A DNA stretch of 64,000 bases from Ophiura sarsii (GCA_035610835.1 CM069455.1:22548264-22612263), one strand, 5' to 3'; counted from the first letter of the stretch, positions 39,701 to 54,700 are shown. Notes: generated by a model not told the origin, from the letters alone. Numbers and translations are program-made.

Positions 39701-42700
39701 GAAATGAACTCAGAAGATCCAATGTAGTGAAAAGTGATATATATATATAACAGACAACAAAGATTTCCAACCAGGAAAAAAGACCGTCCTATATAGGCCG
39801 TCTCGCAGAATAGTGTATAGATGATTCTTCTCGTAGCGCTTCCGTGTCAGACGATAAGAAAAAACTTCCAATTGAAAAAAACTCGATAAAGGCGCGGCCT
39901 GGCTCCAAGGCCCACGTTGAAAGAGATAAATATTCAAACTAGGAAAGTCAGTCTATACTTGTCAGATTGACATCAGAGTCAGCTGAAAAAGTAAGTTAGG
40001 TCGATGTGTATATTCTTATAAAAAATATATACAGCTCCCGGTATACCCAGGCCGGCGGACTCCCATCCAAGTACTACCGGGCCCGACGTCGCTCAACTTC
40101 GGTAATTGGATGAGAAAACCGATCTATCCGACGTGATATGGCCGTAGACAGGCACGCGGCATACAAAGTTATATATGTAAATAACTAGAGTCCTGGAAAT
40201 CACTTGGCTCCCCATGTTTCCGTTGTTTTCAAGGACAAATGACGGAAAGAAAAAAGAGATGAAAATCCATCTCGTTTGTGCGATCTCTGATCGAAAGGAG
40301 AGACCTTCATCCTTTGAGAAAAGACGAATGTCTATCGTCGTCCCCTGAAGTACACGACCTGACATGTCCATGGCGAGTCGTGCTGAAGCGTACGATCTCT
40401 GTACTTCCTCCGAAGGTTTTTCCAAAAGAGAAGGCTGGAGATCCAAAGCAAGGGCGTTAATCACCGACATCTGGAAGATACTGAGTCTTCTGATAACAGA
40501 AAGTTCCTCCTGTTCGGCCAATAGTACCTCCTCCCATTCCTTCGAGAAGTTATTGACTGAAGAAGATTTCGGCTTCATATAGTCCATGACTCCTTTATCG
40601 ATGGAAGAGATACCGAAACACTCGGTTTCATCCGTTGGGCAGACTCTGAATGCCGCAATGGCTTCCCTTCTATCAATTCTGGCTTCCTTATCCAGAGTCA
40701 GTTTGTCCTTGTTCCTAACCTTCGACATTTCCGTGAAAATTTCGTTGGGAAGAGAAAGAGTAGGAGTCGAAGTCGTCGCTGCCGGCTCACTAAGGCTATC
40801 GAAGAAAAAAGATCCGCCGGAATACTCCTCTGGAACATCAGGGGGCGCCAGTCCCATAGCACTGGCTGCATAGCTGTTGATAGGATCAACTCTGTTTCGT
40901 TGGAAGATATTCTTAGTTTTGTTTGACTGCCAAGCCAACCCAAAAGGAGAAGGTTCATCCTCAGAAATTTCCTTCCTTATCAGGACATTGGCCGGGAAAA
41001 TACCAGAGTTGTCAGGATCATTGTCTGAGTTATGTTCACCTGAACCCTGTGACAGGTCATCATCATCATCATCATAATTCCCATAATCATCATCGTCTTC
41101 CTCTTCGATGATATCCTCCTCCTCGTCTACGCTGACTAAGTCCGTGACTGTAGTAGTAGTAGTAGTAGAAGGGACAGTAGTAGCGACTACCTGGGATGAT
41201 TGAGTACTGTTAGTACTAGTACGGGCAGCCGTGGGTTGTGTGACATTGTGATTCGCCCGTGGCTGTGTAAGAGTTGGTTGGGAATTACCCTCAGTATTAA
41301 CTCTAGCTTGAAAAGCTTTAAACTGCTGCCATTGATAGAATGAGTTATAATCCTCAAGCGATCCCATGGTCGGTCGTTCAATGACCCTTGGAGTGGTAGC
41401 TATTTGCTGACCATAATAAGGGTGAATTGTCTGGCGGTAAGAGCCAGGATAATAGTCAAAGTCTCCCCCGTGTGAATTCCTTTGTCTCCTGTATGCATCG
41501 CTTAACTCTCCTTGAGAACCCCTGTATGCATCTCTTTGACTTGCACTGTTATCCTCTAAAGAGGGATTAAGGTAAGCGAGACCACTCGATCTATAATCCT
41601 CTCGATAGTCAGTGCGTGACGAGTTTGCTTTCAGATAGCGATTATTGTCACTGGATCGTGACATAACGGGTTCTAAAGAACCTTTGTCACTAATACCCTG
41701 ATTGATATCCGATATTTCCGGGGGGGAAATATTTGCGCGATAATCAGGGGCGCGACTCTGGGCAATACGGACCAGATCTGTGGTAAGAGGGTCAATATTT
41801 ACCGTACGAGAAGCGTCTTTGGGGGAGGAGACTAGGTTACTACTATAAAATAGCGTACCCTGGTCCCCCCGGTGAGATCCCCTACTCTGTAGCTGTGCAC
41901 CAAAACCCCCCCGTAAAGAGGGGTGATGTGCGACAACTGACTCTAGAGCAACAATAGGAGCAGTATAATAACCTCGCGAGGAAATTACACCGCCCGGTGG
42001 AGCCAGGATGTGATCTGGGTGCGTGTTTGATGGTATAGATTCACATGCCTGAGTGGAAAGAGGAACCACCTGACCGTTTACAGGCGCTCCCCTTTCCGTG
42101 CTCCCCTCATCAGTAACAGTCTCACCAGTATTTCCGGGGGGGAAACACAACAACCTCTATTATAAGCACGGTCACCATCATGGGAGGTGGTTTTTCTGTT
42201 ACTGAACGTCATAACGGCAGGGAGAACACCCCCTCGTGAGGAGTTTCCTGATACTACCGAAATGGGATTATTCTCCCCCTGTTCGCTCGTTTGATTGGAA
42301 CAGGGAGAGGGGATCTGCACACCATCAGAACTGGTATGACTAGGAACCGTCAGAGGAGCTGTAAAGCTTCCCTGACTGTTCACGACCCCTGCACCGTCAC
42401 CTTTACGTGGGAGGTGGATCCCCTCGGGTGATCGATCAGCTTTATTAAACAGAATAGCCGACCGTTCACCTGCGATCAGCTCAGAATCGCGAGTATAATT
42501 TGGGTAAATCTAATGCTGTCCAGAAACAGATTTACAACAGACCTAACGCACAGTGGTCAAAACAAAAAGTGGCCTCCCCCTGTTCGACAGTTTTAGTCTC
42601 TTAGGAACAGGGGGTTAAAAATTTGGTGTGACTAGGAACTGCCAGCGAAGTTTATTTCTTTTGTAAAAACTACCCTGGCTGTTCTTGACACCAAAGCACC

Positions 42701-45700
42701 GTCACCTCTGCGAGGGAGGTGGCACCCCTCGGGTGATCGAACGGCCTAATAAAGAATAGACGGGCGTACACCAGCGACCAGAGTGGCGAATACAATACAT
42801 GTAGGGTCTATTATATAACAGATAAACTCTAGAAATGTGTAAAGGTATGGCTAGGGAGGGAAAGGAAAAACGGAAAACTAGGAGGTTTAAAAAACAGATC
42901 TACCTCTGGTCTATGTCTAGTTAAGCCTTTGGAGGGGAAAAGACAATGGCTGCCGTACTGCACAAATACATCCCAAAAAGCGGCCGGTAAATCGGCGTCT
43001 AGCTTGCAAAAGTTATTACTGGAACAACGGTGGTGTATATATCGGGATGAATGAAGGTTCCCCTCTGGTAGGGGTAGTATACACGGTAGTACTTCATAGT
43101 AGAATGAATGTAAACAAAGGGAATCAGACTGAAGAGGATTTACTTTATAAATACTATAGTATACAACCTGACTAAGTTAGTTTTGGGTCTGATCTTAGGT
43201 ATAGACTTGGGAGGGGAAATGACAATTTTAGCTGCTCAATCTCCTCCCAGAATGAGTTCGGTTTATCCGAGTCCAGCTACATCTATTTTAATCTTGAACA
43301 TCTACGATGTACATAACAAGATGACGTCGGCAATACCTCATGATTAAACACAAAGGGAAACAGGTTGTAGATAATGAATACAATGAGTCATAAAGAATCA
43401 AATAAATCAGTATAATAACCATAATACGTAATGATAAATATTCGTCCGTCGACCCTCGGCGTGAAATTAATCAGTATAAAAATCATAATACGTAATGAGA
43501 AGAAATGTCCGTCGTTTCTCGGCGTGAAATAAACTATTTAATTAAATCAAGTCGGGAACCGACATGCGGGTAATCTAAACAGTAGCATGAGCATAGGACA
43601 ATCGGGGTCACATAGGTCATCAAGAATCAATTTTTAATCAGTATAACAACAAAATAACAATATTTATAATCTGTTTTATACCCGTCGTATATGTCTATAA
43701 TATCTATAAAACAACAATAAGACGTAATGAAAATATGTCCGTCGTTCCTCGGCGTGAATTAAACTATCTATTTTATCAAGTCGGGAAACAACTCACATGC
43801 GGGATACTTTAAACAGTTGCATGCATTCATAAGGACAAATCGGAGTCACATAGGTCATATAAATATATATATAAACATTATAATATATAATACAATAACA
43901 AAATATAACCGGCCTCCGAAGCAATAGAAGAGAATTCGACAGTCCCGATCAATGGGTAACGAATTCGACGACACTAACTTGCCGCCATTTTGAATGACAA
44001 TTTGGAACGAACTCGTCGTAGCAAAAATAAAAAAGGCGGTTCTCGAACGGCGCGTCTCGCCTGTTCATCAAAAGTGACTTGAAAGAAATGATGATGAAAC
44101 ACATGATACAATGTAGCACTGTCACAGAGGTATGCATTGTAGTTAATGCAAGGGATGTAATACCTTGAAAAATGTAATCAACAAAAAGAACACACCACCC
44201 CCTTCCCTACACCAAATCACATCAAGATAGGCCTTACAGATCTTATTTGACCCCAGATGACCTCTGATGACCTTGAAAATGTAATCAGCAAAGAGAACAC
44301 ACCAACCCCCTTCCCTCCACCAAATCACATCAAGATAGGCCTTACGGATCTTATTTGACCCCAGATGACCTCTGATGACCTCGAAAAATTAATCAACAAA
44401 AAGAACACACCATCCCTCTTCCGTCCACCAAATCCCATCAAGATAGGCCTTACGGATCTTATTTGACCCCAGATGACCTTGAATGACCTCCGATGAGCGT
44501 GAAAATTTAATCAGCAAAAAGAATACACCACCCCCCTTCCCTCCACCAAATCCAATCAAGATAGGCCTTACTAATCTATTTGACCCCATATTTGACCCCC
44601 GATGACCCCGAAAAATTAATCAACAAAAAGAACACACCATCCCTCTTCCGTCCACCAAATCCCATCAAGATAGGCCTTACTGATCTATTGGACCCCATAT
44701 TTGACCCCCGATGACCCCGAAAAAATAATCAACAAAAAAAACACCCCATCCCTCTTCCGTCCACCAAATCCCATCAAGATGGGCCTTACTGATCTATTTG
44801 ACCCCATATTTGACCCCCAATGACCCCGAAAAATTAATCAACAAAAAGAACACACCATCCCTCTTCCGTCCACCAAATCCCATCAAGATAGGCCTTACTG
44901 ATCTATTTGACCCCATATTTGACCCCCAATGACCCCGAAAAATTAATCAACAAAAAGAACACACCATCCCCCTTCCCTCCACCAAATCCAATCAAGATAG
45001 GCCTTATGGATCTTATTTGACCCCCGATGACCTTGAATGACCTCTGATGACCTTGAAAATTTATTCAGCAAAAAGAACACACCACTCCCCTTCCCTCCAC
45101 CAAATCTCATCAATATAGGCCTTACTGATCTATTTGACCCCATATTTGACCCCGATGACCTCTGGTGACCTTGAAAATTTAATCAGCAAAAAGAACACAC
45201 CACCCCCCTTCCCTCCACCAAATCCCATCAAGATAGGCCTTACTGATCTATTTGACCCCATATTTGACCCCCGATGACCTTGAATGACCTCTGATGACCT
45301 TGAAAATTTAATCAGCAAAAAGAACACACCACCCCCTTCCCTCCACCAAATCCCATCAAGATCGGCCTTACGGATCTTATTTGACCCCATATTTGACCCC
45401 GATGACCTTGAATGACCTCCAATGACCTTGAAAATCTAATCAGCAAAAGAACACCCCACCCCCTTCCCTGACATCAAGTCCCATCAAGATAGGCCTTACG
45501 GATCTCTAGATATCGCGTCACAACGCGTCTCAAAAGTTTTAAGCATATTTGACCCCGATGACCTTGAATGACCCCCGATGACCTTGAAAAATCAATCAGC
45601 AACAGAACGCACCACCCCCCTTCCCTCCACCAAGTCCCATCACAATAGGCCTTACGGATCTCCAGATATCGCGTCACAAAGGTATTTCTTAGCACACGGC

Positions 45701-48700
45701 TGACGGCGGACGGCGGACGGCATACGCCATACGCCATACGCCGGACAGAAATAGTGATAACATAGTCTCTTTCTGATTACATCAGGCGAGACAAAAAGGG
45801 GCTGTAAATCTCGTATTCTGAAAATACGAAATTTACCAAAACATCTCAGATGAATTACGATCTATATGCTAAACAATATGCTTGACATTATTGATAACTG
45901 AGCCTTACTTAAGGGCTCAAATACTTGGTCAATCTTACCCACTCGGCGAAAAAACATCTATCTGGGTTGACACAAGAAAATTTAGAGGGTGTTGCCAGTT
46001 TTTATCACGTAAATGCGGTTGCCTAGATGGGGACTGGGAGAACTATATTTGGTATTACCATGAGGGGAGGGGCAAAATACGATCTGTTAGACTTTTGCTT
46101 GGTATGATAATCCACTTGAGAGATTATTGCAAATGTGAAACTGATGGGGATTGGGAATAATTATAATGTAATAAATTTAGTTGCTTATAATAGTTTCAAG
46201 AAAGGTACTAAACACCTTCAGCAAACCATCAATGTTTTACTCGCCGAATGACGATGTACTTTTTTCTTTTTCTTTTTTGGATATTTTTAGATTGACCTGA
46301 GAGGTCAATAAATTTGTGAATACGTCATCAGTATAAATGCGCAGATTCGATAAATAATTAAAAATAAAATATAAATAATTAAATGTGTGCATACGTCATT
46401 AAAAGCATCATATTTAGGGTGTATCGGTACCAGATACAGCGCATTTGATCAGCGAAGTTGACATTTCTGACAAAACGAGAACGAGGCAAACCCGGAAGTT
46501 AGAAGGCGATTGCTGTGAGTGAAATATGGAAATACGCACATACCTACGAGTCATAATAAGCTTAGATTGACAACTGGACACACGGGCAAGTAAAGGCTGT
46601 ACTACAACTTGCCCGACGCATTTACAACTCTCAATTGCCAACAGGCAAGCGTTAATGTTACCCTGGCAATAAGGTAATGAAACTACAATTCGCTTGAACA
46701 CATTTAAAAATCAGCAAAGCACCAAAAATTAATTGCACAAAAATTGACACATTTACATGAATAGGGCTAGGGCTATTGCAAGGCCTTTAGGCATCATTTT
46801 ACACACCCAATGTTGTATACACACCCCATTTTGTACATAAACACCCAGGTTTTGTCCACATAGTCAGATCCAGGGTTGTAGCTAGACCAGATTGAGTGCC
46901 GGACAATTTTACTGACCGCGAACGAAGTGCAGTGGATCATGGAATGGGGTCTGGAGGCTTTCTTAATGATTTTTAAGGGGTAATAAATGCACTTTGAGGG
47001 TTCCTGCCACATAATTTCTTGTTTTCTGAGGCAGTTTAATGATTTTTTCCAAAAATTGTAAAAAAAAAAAAAAAAATTAAGTGCCTGGTTTTTTTACCCT
47101 TATTTTTTTAAGAGTGCCAGACACTGAGCACAACTTCCGGACAGCGCCGTCCGGCTAAGCTATAACCCTGATCAGAATGCAAACCCGTAAATGTACACAC
47201 CCACACCTTCAAATCCTGCTTAGATTTTTGCGGAGGAGTCATAAATGGCAACCTTTTGCAGAGGATATATCTTAAGCTCTTGTTTTTATAAAATCAATCT
47301 CCACATCCTGTTTCTCGATTCATGATATATTCATTTATTTCTACAATTGCTATTTAGTTGTCTAACATTGTAGATTTAAAAACAAGGTTTTTAATCCTGT
47401 CAGTCATATCAGCGAACACGCTTAAATCATGGATAACAAACCAATGATTTAGTGGTATAATTGGATTATTTCTTTTCAAGTAAAAATGACATTTTGTTTT
47501 GATTAGGCAATGTTTTGTCATTTCCTGCCCAAATCAATGACAAGAACTTTTTAGAATACATACTTTTATTTAGGCCTAAAAAAGAAGAAGTTGGATTGTC
47601 TCTTTCACATCAATTTGTGTTGGGGTCGGTAGGTAGATTGTTTTAATTTTTGTATTATATTCCAAAGAATGACCAAATCACACTGGAATACACTGAGGTT
47701 TATAATTAAACTAAATTTTGTGATAAAAGTTATAAAGGATTTTTCAAGCTTTAAAAATGATACAAACACTGTCCATGCGGCATGTGGAGATACTTTTCTT
47801 TATTTGCTAGGAACGCTCAGCCGTTCTGTGGATGTTACAGCACGGTTACAACATCTGCCATGTAATATATCGATACAAAAACAAACTGGCTCTCTCTTTG
47901 AACTCAAGCACCCCCTCCCTATATCTGATCCACTAAAGATATTTAAGTGGCTCCTGCATAATTACGGAGCACTATACTTGGCACTTGACGTTCACGTATT
48001 GCTTGGGTACGAGGAAATCCCGTCTAGACGTCACCAATCTGAAAATTGAATTTAGAAACAGGGACAATTCTTCTACGATTACAGAACAGAAATCCCCATT
48101 ACTAGTTCTGATCAAAGTCTTATGCTAGTCGCATTATTTCCAACAGTCTTTTGAAGACTTGATTTAGTCTACATGACATCAAATCCATGGAAGATTGTGG
48201 AAAGGGGTATATTTCTGCCATGATTATAGAATAAGGACAAGGATCGTTTAATTGAAAGTGATGGTCATTACATTTTTTTCTGAATATCTTTTAAAGTCTT
48301 GATCTAGTCTAAGTCAATATTATTGAAAGGGAGTTTGGGGAAGGGGATAAGGAAAAGAGAAAAAAAAGTTGATTGTCCATAGATCACTTTTAAAAGTTGG
48401 GTAGATCGGTCGGGATTTTCTTCTTCTTTTTTTTCTTCCTTTTTTCAGGTACCAAAAGTAAAATGAGATGTACTTGTGGTGGTAACCAAAACAGGGGGAA
48501 CAAATCTGTAATATTTTGATGAGTATTTTTATTTTCTTAACACTTTCTAAAAAAATTGAAAAATTAAAAAAAATTGATTTTCGACTAAAATTTGTAATTT
48601 GTAAAACAATGATTTTTTTTTTTTTAAATTGAAATTTTTGATTTTTTAAAAATATTTTCAAAAAAAGAAAAGAAAAATAAGAAAGAAAAAAAAATTGAGT

Positions 48701-51700
48701 CGGAAGAATTTAGAGGGTCGGGCGGACAAAGACAACCAATTTATTTATTTTTTGGCCTAATTTCAGCCAAGATTACAGACTAATTTCTGTGGGGAAATCT
48801 ATCAGTTAGGTTGAGTTTATAGGAGGTAAATATTTTCAACTCTAAGGCAACGAAAAAAGAAACCCTGTTGTACGGGGTACAGGCCCGACGGACACATTCT
48901 TTTTTTTAAATCGGTGACATTGTCAAAAAACGGCAACATCTTTTTGGATATTTACAGATTTTTACGGTCATTTTCAAAAGAAAATAAGTAGAAAACAATT
49001 AGGGATCAACCAGTTATTGGATCGGCCCGATATTTAGACATATCGGACAATTATCGGAATCGGTTGAAAATTGTCCTTGACACCCATATTGCTTGCCAAT
49101 GAAAAACAACAACAACAATGGGTTTTTATGCCAAAATGTGTCTGTTAAATATGCATTTTTCAGTTCCTTTGAATACAATTTTCCCCCCATTATTCCATTA
49201 TTTACTAATTTGCTAACATACATTATGTAATTTGTGTTTTTTCTATCATTATAACCTTTTTGAGTCAATCCCCACAAGATTTTTAAGTGATTTCCTATTT
49301 TATAAGGACTCAATAAAAGTATCGGATCGGATCAGATATCGGCTGACATTATAAATTAATTATCGGTTATCGTATCGGAAGGGAAATGTCACATCGGTTG
49401 ATCCCTAAAAACAATAAAGGGAGAAAAAAAATCCTGACTGACTGACCTGACCTGAGAGCTCGGTTTGCCCGTACAACAAGGTTTCTTTTATCGTTGCCTA
49501 AAGGATGAAGTAATGAACTGTTAGATCTACTGATGAGTCCAAGTTTATATTGGAGATGTGGACCAGTGCCAATGTGTAATATTAAACAGAGACTTGGACG
49601 AAAGATTGGATGTATTCATAAACTATTGATAGACTCCAGGCTAAAGATAACAGGGTTTTTACCGGGAGCTACTTTTTTTCAAAAGTAGCGCCCGGATCAT
49701 GGGATTTATTGAGAAACAGGAGCTACTTTCAGTCTACCGGGAGCTAACTTTTTATTAAATTGTATTGTCAAATCGAAATTCGATGTCTTAGGCAAGCTTA
49801 CCGATCATCAACGGGCGCTGGTTTGGACAAAATATCAGCGCTCGGTTGTTTATTTTTCGGCATTACCGGGCGCTATGGCAGGTGGAAAAATTGCCCAGCG
49901 CCCGCTTATCTTGAGCCTTGGATAGACTGGCATGATTTTTTGGTTACAGGATACTGGAAGCGGTCAACATTGCCCAGAGGGGTGGGGTGAGTTATTCATG
50001 TTGAGGAAACACTTCACGCTTTCCGTCAATGACAGCAATGTTTCAATAGTGTATATTTCGCGGAAACGTGAACAAATTAAAGTGTAATTATTACCAGGGT
50101 GTCCCAACTATGCGCTTGGACATAGGCTTAGAAGAAGTATTTTTTAGCATTTGGGGATTGAGGGGGTGGGGGGGGGGGGGGGGGGGGGTTCAGACAAATA
50201 CAAAGGTTTGTCCTGCATCCTTCAACCAAAGTTTCAACAAGATAACAACAAACACTTCTTCTGCGAAACTGAAGGCCAACCAAAATTTGAGATTTTAGTG
50301 GCTTTTTAAACTTTTTCGAGACCATTCGACAGCTCACTGGATCGTGCCATGATATGAATCGTGAAGCATGCGGTACAACACAACAGCTATATGCTGGTTC
50401 CCTGTGCCCACCCTGGATCCCCGGGCCAACTCATCCATAGGTGCAGGTACAGGGTTCGCATTTGCAGGCCGTAAATGCCCCTTCAACACATTACATTGTT
50501 ATGGCATAAGGTAAATCCCGATCAACACACTGTAGCTGAGAAACCGCATTGAACCCCAGTAACTGTAAGTGTCTGATTTGCCATAAAAAGTTGTGAAGAT
50601 GTTTTTTATTATGAATTCACTGTTGATCTATATCTATGTTGACAACATTGTCACAAATAGTATCATGATTAATGTACAAATGACTAGGAATCCAAAAGGG
50701 CACTAGAATGTATGTGGGTGGAGAGGGGTTATACTGTACAGATTTGCAATGATAGGGGGTTTGTTATCAATCATCATACAGCATATAATTAGAATAAATG
50801 CCAATATATTTATGGCGTTGCTTAAAAGTCAAATGAAAAGGCTGTCTGGCTGGCCCTAATAATAGATCGAAAATATTGATGAAAAGTAGAACTGAGAAAA
50901 GTTTTTGGCTTAGAATAGATGATAAAAAAAAACAGGGTCGGTCGTTCTGACATTATTTTTCTTCCCCAAATAAATTCATGAATATTTTGGTGAATTGTCA
51001 ACAACAACAAATTTGAATTTCAAAAAGAAATCCAAATTTATCAAAATAATTTCAAAAATGATCAAAACATATTTGTAGTTGTTGAAAATCAGAAAAAAAT
51101 GGGTCGGTCAGGCCTGTGTAGTACATGTACCGGCCTGGCCCTGACGGGCAGTTCACTTTTTTTCAAAACACAAAATTGTATAGTTTTTATTTAAGACGAT
51201 TCCTCAATCTACTTTAAGAATTAGGAATCAACTTTAGGCATGTAAATATATCGTATTGGCTTAAACGGTATTCATGTTGTACATGAAACAGATCATCATC
51301 ACTCCACACCCAGTGTTGAGAAAGGAAACAGGTTGTTTCCAAAGCGTTCACACACTTAACTAAGTGTTTGTTCCTTGGACTAGATATGAAAAATCTCATC
51401 AATAAGCAGGGTTGTCTCCACGCCGGTCTGGTGTAGCCGGCACTCACGCTGGCCGACCGGCACTAACCAAAAAAACCGGCACTAACAAAAAAAAATTAAA
51501 AATTAAAAAAATCTATTCTTCATGGATAAAATCATTAAACTGCCTCATAAATTAAGAAATTATGTTGTAGGAACCCAAAAATAGGCCAAATTGCATTGCA
51601 AAAAACCTAAAATAACCCCTAAGCAGGCCCCTGGATCCCGCGCCGTGATCCGCTGCGCTCCGTTCGCTTCACTCACTCCGCTCGCCATCAGTAAAATTAG

Positions 51701-54700
51701 CCGGCACTCAAATTGCGCTGGAGACAACCCTGTCAATAAGGATTAAATGGTAATTCATTGGCTGAGTCCTGACTAGCTGGTGCCCAAAACGATAAGATTT
51801 AGCCCTGTATAAAATTGACTTTAACTGTTTGAATCCTGCCTATCAGTACAAAGCCACACACATCATTTTTTAATTTAAATTGTCATTAATTTGTTGGAAA
51901 ATTGACAAAATTAGCCAAATAATTTTATTGTGATTCTTGATAAAGTTCATCAGGACTGTAATAAGATGATTGATGAAATTCTTTTCGATTAGAAAGCAGG
52001 GCACGACAACAAACAGAGACGAGGGGCAATATAATCAGAGTCACATGTTTGACGATCTACTGATTGCTGATAGAAACAATACAACTAAGCAACATTACAT
52101 GTTGTAGACAGCAGATCGTCATTACTCCACATCAAGTGTTGATATTTAAGGGGGACTCAAGGAAGTTTTTGATTTTATTTTTTTGAATTTTGTGAGTGCT
52201 GTAATTATTGAACTATTAATCAAATGCATATAAAAGTATACATTTTTGAAAAGGAAATTATCAGAGAATCCAAATTTGGCGTCAATTTGGACCAACAATT
52301 TTGATTTATTTTGTTTGTTGAGAAAATCACAAAATTCACTTTTTTGACCCAATTTTTTTGAACAAAGCTACCAAAATTTCAAAAATATTAGATTAGGTTT
52401 TTAAAAAAAATTGTCCCTCAGTTATAGTGTCTTTACATCATCATCAAGCGATTTGGGCATTTTTTACTCAAATTATTTCTTGCTTTCTAGTCAAAATTGA
52501 TACCATATTTGGATTCTCTGATCCATTTCCTTTCCAAAAATGTATACTTTTATACACATTTGAGTCATAGTTCAATAATTACAGCACTCACAAAATTTGT
52601 AAAAAAACTTCCTTAAGTCCCCCCTTAACGAAACGTTCACAAGTAAGTGGTTTTCCTTGGACTAGATATAAAGTATCTTATCAATCACAATATTATTATT
52701 GCGAGTTTAAGTTAAAACATCCTGCTTTCCTAGATTTGTCTAACCAACTGCAATAAAGCCAATAAAAAGCCACAATGAAGTATGATAATGATCATTAGTA
52801 TAGATTTTATTTAATAACATTTCTATGAATACATTTTATGAACATTTGTTTCCTGTTTTTAATGATCCAAAAATAGATTTGACTTTTAAATAGATGTTAA
52901 TATTTCAGTGAAATTACGAATGAAACCTTTCCTGTTTGTTTTTTCACATGTATTCTGAGCTCAAAATGAGAAAAAAGATGCGTTAAAGATTACCGGGAAT
53001 GATAAATTCAGTTCAATTAAGGAAAATACTGTTACTATCAATAGCTTATATTCACAATTGCTCTCTTAAATTGAAGACTGGAATTAATCAATGGTTTATT
53101 AAAGGGGCATTGACATATATGTTTCATCATTATCAACATCGGTTTGTAAACTCTTGATAGTCGGAGACTTCAATTTTCATTGGGATATACCATCAGACCC
53201 TGATGTCATCCGCCTCGCTGATATTCTTTCATCATCAAATTTAACCCAGTTTGTACGCGATCCTACCCATATTGATGGACATACTTTAGACCTTGTTATT
53301 TCGCGTTCAGATGATGATATCGTTGATTCTGTGACTGTTCCATTTTTGTTTACTGATCACGCCGTTATTCATTGCCAGCTTGCTTTACAAAAACCTAAAT
53401 TTGTAAGGAAAGTTATTTCTTATCGCAAATGGAAATCCATCAACAAGGATAATTTCGCGAAGGATTTACAACTTAGTGAATTGATAAGCAGCTCATCAGA
53501 TCTTGACACCTTTGTTGATGAATATGACACTATTCTTCGCAATATTCTTGACAAGCACGCACCTTTAAAACATAGATCCATTACTATTCGCCCCTCTAAT
53601 CCATGGTATACTCCTGAAATTGATACGGCCAAAAAACTTCGCAAAAAACTTGAGCGAAGATGGAGAAAAACCAATCTGGAGATAGACAGACAGCTATTCA
53701 AATCACAGCGCATGGTTGTTGTTAATATGATTAATGATGCCAAATCCAAATACTACGAAGACAAAATACTGCAATGTAAAAGCCAAAAAGACATTTTCAA
53801 AGTTGTCGAGAGTCTCTTACACCAGAAAGGCAATGTCAAGCTACCCTCGCATGCTTGTCAAAAGGAACTTGCACATCGATTCAATGATTATTTTGTCTCC
53901 AAAATTTCTAAAATACGTCGTGATCTTGATACCATTGCTCCAACTGCTCCTGTTCTGCCTACTGAGAATAATGTTGCTACATTCATGATGTCTTTCACGC
54001 CTGCCACTGACGATGAAATATATAAGCTTGTGTCGTCATCACCCTCTAAATCGTGTACATTGGACCCAATTCCTACATGGATGTTGAAAGATCACATTAA
54101 CATCATGGTGCCCGTCATTACTAAGATTGTAAATCTCTCTCTTGAAAATGCAACATTTCCTGACCATTTTAAAAATGCACTTGTTTCTCCACTCATAAAG
54201 AAGCCTTCTTTGGACGCAGACATTTTGAAAAACTTTCGTCCTGTGTCCAATCTGCGTTTTGTATCAAAAATTGTTGAAAAGGTTGTAGCGCATCGTCTTG
54301 CTGCTCATTTATGTCTAAACAACTTATATGAACAACATCAATCAGCATACAGAAAATATCATGGTACAGAGACTGCTCTTCTTAAAGTACACAATGACAT
54401 TTTACGTGAATTGGATGGTAAGCGTGGCATTTTCCTCATTCTTCTCGACCTCTCCGCCGCCTTCGACACCATTGACCATGATATTCTGTTCAGGCGCCTT
54501 GAGTCAATTGGTGTCAAGGATTCAGCTCTGAAATGGTTTCAGTCCTACCTCAAAAACAGATCTCAAGCAGTAAACATAAATGGAACTATTTCTACACATG
54601 TTCCGCTAAAATATGGCGTTCCTCAAGGATCAGTGCTTGGACCTATACTATTCACCATCTATTCCTCTCCCATTGCTAGCATTGCTCGCAAACACGGATT

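Larger units (their letters stand above)
37038..46177. mobile_element. 9.1-kb region with 52-bp inverted ends (DIRS-like content)
   Basis: 37038-37089 and 46126-46177 are perfect inverses by my reading (AATTTATTACATTATAATTA...CATTTGCAAT). Between them lie, on the minus strand, a gag-like ORF, a 5S rRNA-derived segment and a broken tyrosine recombinase, plus several tandem arrays. DIRS elements typically have inverted terminal repeats, so this could be one degenerate DIRS. It could also be a DIRS plus other repeats captured between two copies of a MITE end. No reverse transcriptase/RNase H was found. Confidence 0.55.

Noticed and set aside
40093..42153. The 686-codon frame as a host gene
   Set aside because: It lies upstream, on the same strand, of a DIRS-type recombinase remnant, has a gag-like layout and no introns visible, and shares the repeat-rich setting; a transposon origin fits better.
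44389..45737. Glycine-rich minus-strand frames
   Set aside because: By-products of the tandem array at 44157-45680.
47669..48049. 126-codon plus-strand open frame
   Set aside because: No motif, no splice context and no similarity I recognise; in AT-rich intron an open frame of this length can occur by chance.
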